Shown: in pieces, positions 55,850-64,000 of the stretch
How positions within the stretch are numbered: the stretch's first letter is position 1
Layout: every line of letters begins with the position of its first letter
DNA from: Dastarcus helophoroides
Lineage: Eukaryota > Arthropoda > Insecta > Coleoptera > Bothrideridae
Assembly: GCA_028583605.1 (NCBI GenBank)
Contig: CM053331.1
Coordinates: 10,524,857 to 10,588,856 of the forward strand
Direction of reading: 5' to 3'
DNA: 64,000 nucleotides
Notes under the pieces: model-generated
The model's input: only the letters and a program-made list of their open reading frames with translations
Told to the model about the DNA's origin: nothing
Database searches by the model: none
Translations under genes and position numbers: made by a program

Positions 55850-57400
55850 TTCAACTACGAGACCCCTTTTTAAAAATTTTCATTTGTTTCTTTCTTTGAA
55901 ATTTCTAATTATCCCAAAATTTCGACTTTTTTCCAAAAATCCGCCTTTTTCACAAAATTTCTTTTTTTCTTTTGTAATTTCGAATTTATCCTAAAATTCG
56001 AGCTCTTTTATCTAAATCAGACTTTTCCAAATTTCAAAGTTTTATCTCAAAATTCATTTTTCTTTCTTTAAAATTCTCTCATTTCTCAAAATTTGATTTT
56101 TCTGAAAATTTCAATTTTTTTTGAATTTGTCTGCAAATTTTGACTTTATATCAAACTGCTTTTTTCTCGAAATGTAATAGATCTTTTGATAAAAATTTAA
56201 ATTATAAAAATTTATTTTGAAATGTTAAATTTTTGTAAAAAGACAAGAATTTGAGAAAACTGAATTTCTGAAAATTTTGACTATTATTATATCAATAGCA
56301 GATATTTTCTGACGTCACAGTGGGGCAGGGGGCAGCTTGTTCTTTACTCAGGCAGCCGTTAAAAACTAAATATTGGGTCGAGAAATTTCATCTCTCTTCT
56401 TCTTGAAATATCGACTTTTTTCGTAAAATTTTTCTCAAAATTCGCCCTTTTGTTTGAAGTTTTGTCAAAATTTGACTTTTTTTTTGAATCTTGATCTTTT
56501 TCTCAAAATGTCGATATTTTTCTTGAAATTTTTATTTTTTAAAAAATTTTTCTGGCAGGGGGCAGCTTGTCCTTTACTCAGGCAGCCGTTAAAAAATAAA
56601 TATTGAGTCCAGAAATTTCATCTCCCTTTTTCTCGAATCATCGACATTTTTCGTAAAATTTTTCTCAAAATTCGCTTCGTTTTTTGAAGTTTCGTCAAAA
56701 TTTGACTTTTTTCTCAAAAGTTTGATGTTTTTCTCAAAACGTCGATATTTTCCTTGAAATTTTCATTTTTTAAAAAATTGTTCTGGTATTTGGAACTTTT
56801 TGATTTTTACCTCGAAAATCATCTTTTTCTCTAAATTTTGATATTTTTTAAATTATTCGAAAAGATCCGATTTTTATATTAAATTAATTTCCTGAAAATT
56901 TCCATTTTATTCCGACACCTGTTTTTTTTTAAATTATAATTCGTCTTTTTCTTAATAACAACTATAAACTCGAGTTTTGAGAAGGTAAAAATTTAAGCAT
57001 AAACTCAAATATTTTACTTTTTTCTCTCAAAATTGGAGTGTACTGAATTTTTTTAATATTTATAGAAATTTGAGCCTTTTCTCGAAATTCGTTCTATTCT
57101 TGATGTTTCGACTAAATGTTTTATGTTTCGAGAATTTTCTACTTAAAATTGACCTTTTTATTCAAAAGTTGTTTACTTTTGTAGATTTGGATTAAAATTT
57201 TGCTCAAAACATAAGAAGTTTGAGAATAGTATTTCTACGAAATTTAGATAAAAATATTTCTTGTAAATTTCGAGATTATGACAAAATTTAAATGAAAATA
57301 AAAATTGTATGAGAAATATTTTTGGAAACTGTGTTTTTCTCTCCAAATTAATTTATTTTGAAAATTTTGATTTTTCCCACAATGTTTTCTAAGTGCCAGT
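55850..57400. repeat. AT-rich degenerate motif array, T-rich on the plus strand
   Basis: Variants of TTTTCTCAAAATTTGACTTT and TTTTTCGTAAAATTTTTCTC throughout, with the pyrimidine-rich strand on top. It contains the 230-bp tandem duplication at 56325-56786. No gene. Confidence 0.6.
56325..56786 (+). repeat. 230-bp tandem duplication inside the AT array
   Basis: GGCAGGGGGCAGCTTGTTCT begins at 56325 and GGCAGGGGGCAGCTTGTCCT at 56555. Each is followed by TTTACTCAGGCAGCCGTTAA and the same order of AT-rich motifs up to TTTAAAAAATTTTTCTGG or TTTAAAAAATTGTTCTGG. The copies are similar enough that the duplication is much younger than the divergence within the array. Confidence 0.85.
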
Positions 57401-57496
57401 GAGAAAACCATTCGCATTCGCGAATGTTGGAAATGAACATTCGCATTCGCATTCACTTGCGCGAATGTGGGAAAACCAACCTTCGTTACATCCCTA
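57401..57496 (-). mobile_element. hAT-type transposon terminus (right end)
   Basis: On the minus strand from 57496: TAGGGATGTAACGAAGGTTG, then GTGAATGCGAATGCGAATG. A TAGGGATGTAACGAA terminus with nearby GCGAATG repeats is a typical hAT end. The expected 8-bp duplication would be ATATGAAT (57497-57504), but the partner end was not found. Confidence 0.55.
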
Positions 57497-58944
57497 ATAT
57501 GAATGTTGAGTCATAGTTTTAATACTTTGTTTTTTTTTCAGGTAAAAAGTCCAATGATCTAACTCACTAGATTTAGGAATGTCATGGGTGAGTTCAAATA
57601 TTGCTTTCAATCAATCTAAGATGACTGTTCAATATTTATAGAGGCTTTGTTACTCATCTAGAAGCATTTTACTAGAGTTAAGGAAGGCTTTCGCTTTTGA
57701 AAGATAAATCTCACAAATCAGTTTCGATTTTAAGGATTTTTGTTTCTTTTAGAGAAATAAATTAAAATCCAAAATCAAAAAGGCTCTAGTTTTACCGTTC
57801 AAGAATTAAAACACTAAATCTTGAGAAAATATCTAAAAATTTGATTTGAAATTCAACATTCTTAATTTTTTCTTAAAATATTAAGATTTTAGCTAAAAAT
57901 TTAACTCAAATTTTCTCAGGATTTCTACCCCACTGTTGGAATTTTCACTCAAACGCCCCATTTGCACCTCAAACTCAAAACTTTGTGAAATATTTCAGTG
58001 AAGGTTTGGCTTTTGAATTGAGATATCCATTTGTCTCTTCAAAAGAGCATTTTTTTTGCAATTTCGTCGTTTCGGAGGAAGCTCGAAAGTTGGACTCTAA
58101 ACTCGAAACTTTCTCAAGAGTTCCAATAAGTTTGTTTAAATTGTTAGTTAAGTTAAAATTTTCTTCTCGAAATTTGGCCCTTTATCTAAACAGTATAAAA
58201 TTTCGATTTTTATCTCGACATTTTGACTTTAATTTCGAAATACCAACTTTACGCTTAAAATTTATACGGCGTTTTTACTTATTTTGGAAATTTAAATTTA
58301 AAATTTAATTAGTTTTTGAATCCTAATACTGAAAAAAAGTTGAATTTTTGAGAACACCACTTTAATTCGAAATTTCGAGCAAAAGCTTAACATTCTAAAA
58401 ACATATCGTAAATTTAGTAGATACTAACCTCGGATTATTTTCAGTAATTCAAATTTTACTTTCAATATTAACCTTTTGCATACGCACCTGAAACTGTTTT
58501 AATAAAAATCATACTACTTCAGAAGTTTCTTCTTTGCTACTGATTTGGTGGACATTCTGAATTACTGCGCCTAAATCTTGTTTTTCTTTATTAAACAGTC
58601 TTTCTAGATACGTTTTCCATCTGCTATGGTTGACCTATTGAATAACTTAACTGTTCTGTCTTCAATTTGGTTTTTCCCGTTCATGAGGAAGCTCTTTACG
58701 TTGGCGGATGAAGCATCTAACACTTTTAGTAGTTTTTGACACTCTTCAATCCCGGAAGAAATATATCTCTTGCTAAAACTATTTAATTTTAATTAATTTT
58801 AAGATAAATTTAATGAAACATTTTGAGAATAAATAAAAGAGTTTTTATACCAGAATAACATCACCAACGTTTGCTATTTTAGAAAAATCTGACCAAGAAA
58901 GAGACTTATTGTTAAATATTATATGCCAGGATCGGTTGAAAAGT
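57497..58944. other. AT-rich array remnant and non-coding stretch
   Basis: From about 57640 to 58440 the sequence again shows degenerate AAATTTTGA/TTTCGA motifs. The 107-codon plus frame at 57985-58308 lies inside this and is compositional. Nothing else is recognised to 58944. Confidence 0.4.
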
Positions 58945-58969
58945 ATTACAAACATGTTTGTAGAACAAT

Positions 58970-59295
58970 TTATTTTTCGATATATTTACCGTTAAGGCTA
59001 ACGCATTTTTCCCAAGGTCTAATAAGTTCTTTCATTCAGTTTTTAAATAATTTTTCCGACTTTTCCCAAATTCAGGATTCGACACTTGCCTTGATCGCAT
59101 CGTCCGAGTTGTTGAGACCTTTCCTGACTGGAAGAGAAAACATCATCAATCAAGTCAAACTCTATGTGAACTGGCGTTGTCATGTTGCAAGATTGTTGGC
59201 TTCAGGCTGCCGGCAACACAACAAAATCGACAATGAATCCCAGTTGGAGTTACTTTTTCAGCAGTTAAAAATTCGATAGCATCAACTGTTTAACT
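58970..59295 (-). pseudogene. Internally deleted mariner transposase remnant
   Basis: Read on the minus strand from about 59290: VDAIEFLTAEKVTPTGIH matches the N-terminal helix-turn-helix of mariner transposases. The same frame then jumps to PTILQHDNASSHRV, the second catalytic aspartate region, meaning the first catalytic aspartate and its surroundings are deleted. Stops follow, then the C-terminal tail GLNNSDDAIKASVES, EKLFKN, MKELIRPWEKCVSLNGKYIE and a TAA at 58970-58972. Two TGA codons fall where the family usually has tryptophan. The plus-strand open frame over the same bases (58923-59279) is a shadow. Terminal repeats were not secured. Confidence 0.72.
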
Positions 59296-59372
59296 CACCT
59301 TGAGATGGCACTAGAAAGAATACGTTTTCATACTTATGCTTTTTAAAAAGTACTAAAGTAATTTAATTAAAG

Positions 59373-61127
59373 TCTTATCAACTGTCCAAACGGTTCGAGG
59401 TCCTTTGGGGATTTGCAAAGTCAATTGGATACATCTTCAAATTTTCCACTTTTACTCGCTAAAAATAGCAATATTACTACTACCTCCAAGGAAAAGACTG
59501 ACATGTTAGCCTTAATGTTTGTTGAAAATTTCAATCTTGATTTTAGAAACGCAGAACCTTCTATTGTTCCTAAGGTTGGCACTTCGATGCCTGAAGTTGT
59601 TTTTAGAAACGCACACTCAGGAAGATTCTCCTTGAGCTCAACACCTCGAAAGCTTCTGGTCTTGATGGTATTCCTGCTATTGTTTTTAAGAAGTGTGCCC
59701 CAGAATTGACCTCTGTCCTAAGCAAATTGTTTACATTCTCTTACAACAAAGGTGTATTCCCTAATATCTGAAAATCTGCTAGGGTGCAGCATGTCCTTAA
59801 AAAGAGAAAAAGGAACAACTATCGCCCTATATCTTTGTTACCCGTTATATCTAAAGTGATGGAAAAGGTTATCAACATCAAGATTCTCAAATATCTGAAG
59901 GAAAATAGAATCATCTCCGTCTGGCAATGTGGTTTTAGAGAACTGGCGATTTACTCGCTTATGTTATTCATATCTGTAACTCAGCTATGGAAAAACATGG
60001 TGAGGCTAGAATTGTTGCATTGGATATCTCAAAGGCTTTTGACAGAGTCTGGCACCGATCTCTTCTCGCCAAATTAACATTTTATGGTCTTCCTCCTGGA
60101 CTCTATCATTTGATATCCAATTTTCTCGTTGACAGATCTCTTCAGATCGTCGTCGGTGGCATCTCATCCGAGTCATTTGCGATTGACGCAGGGGTGCCTC
60201 AGGGGTCTGTCCATTTATGTGCCACATAAACGATCTCTTAGCTTTAACTTTCAATCCTATATACAGCTACGCAGATGTTAGTAATCTTGTGTCATCTTTT
60301 TTCTCCGACAAACCATTCTCTATCGCTGCTTTCGATTGACTAAGGGAACAGCAAATACAGACCATTAATCAGGATCTTTAGATTATTCTGAATTGGGCTA
60401 AGAACAATTTGGTCGACTTCAACGCTTCAAAAACTCAGGCCGCGGTTTTCTTTAAGAAAACATCAAGGGATAATGCAACAAACATACTAATGGACCGTAA
60501 AATCATTTCGTTGGAATCTAATCTGTCTATCCTTGAAGTGAATGCGAGCCCTATTTTCTCTTGTGACGATCATTGCCAAATCCGCCTCTCAGAAGCTGGG
60601 CTTTCTTTTTAGAGCTAAAAAGTACTTCACATCTCATCAGCTATTAACACTATGCAAAGCTCAAGTTAGGCCAACACTAGAATACTGTTCTCATGTTTAT
60701 AGTTTAGCCTTAAACACACTTTAGCTTTCTTGGATTCGATTCAAAGAAAAGAGATTCGCCTAATTGCTGACGAGAGTCTGACCGATTCTCTCGAAACCCT
60801 AGAGCACAGGCGTATGGTTGGCGACTTGCCTTTTTTCTACAGGTACTATCATGTAAAATGCTCGAACTAATAGGATTGATTTTTCCAAGGGCAAGATTGT
60901 TGAGGCATACTAGACAGTCGAAGGCAGCAAATTCCTGTGCGGTCCAGCTTGACACAGTAAGGACTTCTGTCTATGGAGACTCTTTTTTCTATAGAACTGC
61001 CAAGTTAGGGAACTTGTTACCAAAAGAAATTTTCCCCAAAAATTACAACCCATCCTTGTTTAAGAAGGCGATTTATTGTCATCTATTCTTGTTTCCACAT
61101 TCTACTCGCTGCGCTTTGAAAGCATAA
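59373..61127 (+). pseudogene. ORF2 pseudogene: reverse transcriptase, copy C
   Basis: Recognisable in order are the RT fingers in shifted frames, YRPISLLPVISKVMEKVI (about 59820-59874), motif A ALDISKAFDRVWHRSLLAKL (about 60012-60072), motif B GVPQGSV followed by a small deletion (about 60190-60215), the active-site box, and the C-terminal region to SVYGDSFFYRTAKL and the stop at 61125-61127. The catalytic box reads YADV because GAT became GTT at 60277-60279, removing the second metal-binding aspartate. Several frameshifts and a TGA are also present. Confidence 0.9.
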
Positions 61128-61170
61128 TGGGGTTACCCTTTGTGAGTGGATTAAAGTTAAAAAAAAAACC
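59373..61170 (+). mobile_element. CR1/jockey-type non-LTR retrotransposon, copy C (5'-truncated)
   Basis: Begins in the linker between endonuclease and RT (TCTTATCAACTGTCCAAACG, cf. 18113 in copy A) and runs to the family 3' end GTGGATTAAAGTTAAAAAAA. It lies about 75 bp from the mariner remnant. Confidence 0.9.
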
Positions 61171-62270
61171 TCAAACTTGCGTATGCCTGTACGGGAGAAA
61201 TGTGACTTCCACATTTGATCTGAAACATGCTGTACAAGAATGTGTACACTACTTTTCAATATATAAAAATTTAAACATAAATTAGGATTTAGTGTGATTC
61301 AAACTTAACAATCTAACCTAACAAACCTTCACGTTCACATGCAATGATTTTTTTGCAGTTTCTTATACATCAATAACTAATTACTTCCAAGCCATAAATA
61401 ATTTCGAATTCAAGTTTCAGATCTATAGCTTTCATTTGTAATGAGTAAAACATAGAAATGTATCAGTGAAGTATCAACTTTTACAAATTACATCAATTGT
61501 AAGACTTGTACTGCATTGAAGCTGTTTATTTGCAGGCGACATTGTTGAACAATTGTGTTAGTGTTATCTATACAAACAGACTATTGTATGAATATGGGAT
61601 CACTTTCAATGCATAATACCAACGTAATATTCCTAATTCCCGCTGCGAAAGCCAATTAGAACCTAAATGAAAATGACATACATTATGGAACTTGCCGTAC
61701 ATAAATCCACGTATGAAATTCCTATACGGGGCATTTCTTTTAGTAAACTAAAGTTAAGGTAGTACTATCAGTTTTAGAATTACCATTCAGAATTTGCTGA
61801 AATTTGGCATATTGGTAGATTATAGTAAGATAATGATTCAGTTAAATTTTTGAAGAGCTACAGAGAACCGATAAAAAGTTATTGACATTTTAAATTTCAG
61901 TCTTTTAACATTGAACCCTATTGTAACGAAATGTAAATTGTAGAGTTTAGTACCTAAGAAAATTTTCCAGAAAGATCTAATAAGGGAAGGCGGCCGCGAT
62001 AATAAAGCAAACGGCAGGTAAGCGTTCCAGAAATTTCGACAAACGATAAGCCTTATGAGGAACTACAGACTTTGTCATATTTTATGAAACCTACCCTTCA
62101 GATTTTAGTAAAAGGGGAGAAAACGATGAAAAATAACATTCAAAACATTTAAGATATTTGGAATTACAGCTTTAGGGAGTGTGATAGACGTAAATGGCAA
62201 ATAAATATCAAAAAATTATTTTTTATCGCAATTTTCTTATAATTTATTAGATGTGACAACGTCGTTTTTG
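61171..62270. other. Unique-looking non-coding region
   Basis: No gene, repeat or terminus recognised. Composition is more balanced than in the arrays. Confidence 0.35.
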
Positions 62271-62405
62271 TGTAAACAATTAGACGATCATTGACGACCC
62301 TCCATCGAATGAATCACCTTTGTTTACTTCTGTTTTAATGTAAACAATTAGACGATTATTGACGACCCTCCATGAAATGAATTATCTTTGTTTACATCTG
62401 TTCTA
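62271..62405 (+). repeat. 68-bp tandem duplication with four forkhead-type motifs
   Basis: Two units start TGTAAACAATTAGACGAT at 62271 and 62339. Each unit has GTAAACAA at its start (62272-62279 and 62340-62347) and TTGTTTAC later (62320-62327 and 62388-62395), giving four copies of the GTAAACAA word in alternating orientation. GACGACCCTCCAT is also shared. GTAAACAA is the consensus bound by FOXO-type forkhead proteins. Any regulatory role is inference. Confidence 0.8.
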
Positions 62406-63010
62406 AGGTTATGTGACAAATTTTTCAGGATTGCCCGTTAATTAAGTTGCCAAGTCAGCTGCTGTAGCTTGTTTCTGAATGTTTTTTTAAGTAGCTCTTT
62501 TACTTTTCCAATAAAATGTATATTTATTGTGACAAAATGATTTTGACGGTGACATTGTTCGGTCATAGAAAAACTCCTTTATGTCTTATTTCATTACGGC
62601 GTTGTCTATCTAAATACTTCGTTATTCAAGCGAGTCAATGTATAGTTTTGATGTGGTTTTGACTGTAGCGGTATCGACAGTACTACTTTAAACACAAAAT
62701 TATGACACCAAATAAATTTTCCTAAACAATAGGTATTTTATTAAAAAATATTAAGATAAAAAGCTATCGTCTGCGGAATAGAGTTCATTTGTATTGTATT
62801 ATATTTTAGTAGGTGTTATCCGCCACTTTGCGAAATAAAATAAATAATCAATAGCCTTTAGTACAGTACACAAGTATTAATGAGGAAATCAAATGAAATG
62901 ACGCCGATAAATTTACCTATGCTTTCTGGATAAAACATTTGTTTGGAAGCATTTGGAATAGTGCTGCAGGATATAGGATGTATATTTCATATCTCGGGTT
63001 TCAAGGAACC
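62406..63010. other. Unique-looking non-coding region
   Basis: Nothing recognised. Confidence 0.3.
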
Positions 63011-64000
63011 CAGTGGCGTAGCTAGGAACCAACAGGCCCTTGTCTAGGAAAGTTCTCGTCCCCCCCTAAACAAAATGTCAGTTTTTTGTTGGCCTGCTCA
63101 CACACGCTCCATAAATTACGTAAATCTGATTTTGGTCATTTTAAACACATTACGACTTTTTTCATAATTTTCACTTTTTTCAAAAATTTTTACTTTAAAA
63201 ATTTCAACTTTTTTTAAAATTTGATTTTAAACATTTCTACTTTCCAAAATTATGACTTCTTTAAATTCTTCTTTTCAATTTTATTTTAAAATTTTGACTT
63301 CTTTGCATTTTTTAAATTGTTCGATTTTTTTTTAATTTAAGCTTTTTTGAAAGTGTCGGATTTTTAAAAAAGTTTGATTTGAAAATTTCCGCTTCTTTGA
63401 AAATGAAGATCTTTTTTAATTTCGGTTTTTAAGCCTTTATTATTTTGATAAATTCGACATTTAAAACTCTTTTTTGTATGAGAGGTTCGATTAATTTGAA
63501 AGTTGACGTTTTTCAGAATACCATCTTTTACACAAAATATTAACTTTTTTTTTTTAAATTTTGTACCTTTTGAGATTTACGATTTTTATAATTTCGATCT
63601 TTTTTCAAAATTTATAATTTTTCTTTCAATTTTTCAAAAGTTCAACTTTTTTAAAAATATTGATGTTGTGTGAAAACTGCCATTTATATCTTTGACTTTA
63701 AATTAGGACCCTTTTGCAAAATTTTTTTCGAGTTTTTTTAAAACTTCGACTTATTTTTTCAAACTTCGCTTTTTTATTAAAATTTAATAATTTTTAAAAA
63801 AATTTTCACCTGTTTCACACTTTCTTAAAAATTTTCACTTCTATTAAAATGTTGACCTTTTCAAATTCCTTTATTTGAAAATCAATATTTTAAAATTGCG
63901 GGTTCTTATCTTTCTGTTTTTGAAAATGTCGGGTCTGTCTTTGAATCATCCGATTGTTTACAATTTCGAGTCCATTTCAAAACTCTTTTTAGAATTTGGA
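63011..64000 (+). mobile_element. hAT-like left terminus followed by a T-rich motif array, runs off the window
   Basis: CAGTGGCGTAGCTAGGAACC at 63011 is a widespread transposon terminus, often attributed to hAT elements. After about 110 bp the sequence becomes the usual TTTTCAAAATTTTGAC-type array in T-rich orientation and continues to the window end. The right terminus is outside the window. Confidence 0.5.

Noticed and set aside
58923..59279. 118-codon plus-strand open frame
   Set aside because: Antisense shadow of the mariner remnant, whose motifs read on the minus strand.
1..64000. tRNA, rRNA, CRISPR or bacterial operon features
   Set aside because: Reading for B-box-like GGTTCGAATCC words, conserved rRNA blocks and spaced direct repeats gave nothing credible. 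The window is eukaryotic in character.

Overview
The window is eukaryotic, AT-rich and almost free of host genes. It fits a large, repeat-loaded arthropod genome, most likely an insect. The evidence is the mix of elements: degraded APE-type non-LTR retrotransposons of the CR1/jockey supergroup, Tc1 and mariner elements, hAT termini and many hairpin MITEs. There are no operons, ribosome-binding sites or dense ORFs. I found no confident host protein exon, tRNA, rRNA or CRISPR array, and I cannot name the species.

Layout. 1-3099: mostly unique-looking DNA with an unexplained GC-richer patch (about 480-1000). 3100-4933: a large inverted-repeat transposon with TA target duplications. 5500-6220: a retroelement tail and a tandem pair of a dispersed repeat. 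6690-9870: AT-rich degenerate motif array plus a 3' retroelement fragment. 9890-13845: small dispersed repeats and two very short retroelement 3' ends. 13868-14570: a 16-bp minisatellite split by a hairpin MITE. 14570-17250: AT motif array. 17458-19921: retrotransposon copy A. 22570-23190: a roughly 600-bp repeat that recurs at 54570-55210. 24240-28800: AT arrays, one ending at a hAT-type terminus (26278). 28817-30197: an almost spacerless 1.4-kb palindrome. 31885-34550: AT array and MITEs. 34550-38993: unique-looking. 38994-39785: a hAT element with a perfect 8-bp target duplication. 45236-49180: a minus-strand retrotransposon split by plus-strand copy B. 51316-51582: hAT transposase fossil. 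52112-53643: complete Tc1 element with perfect 28-bp TIRs and a broken transposase. 55610-57496: hAT-type ends around an AT array. 58970-59295: internally deleted mariner. 59373-61170: retrotransposon copy C. 62271-62405: a 68-bp tandem duplication carrying four forkhead-type GTAAACAA motifs. 63011 to the end: another hAT-like left end entering an AT array.

The window is therefore a graveyard of mobile elements. One non-LTR family supplies at least seven insertions, seen as eight fragments, and every copy that reaches the reverse transcriptase active site is altered there. The points I find most notable are the nested retrotransposon insertion with a short target duplication, the two very large palindromes, the 16-bp minisatellite whose unit resembles nuclear-receptor half-sites around an E-box, and the recurring AT motif arrays whose strand bias agrees with neighbouring hAT-type termini.
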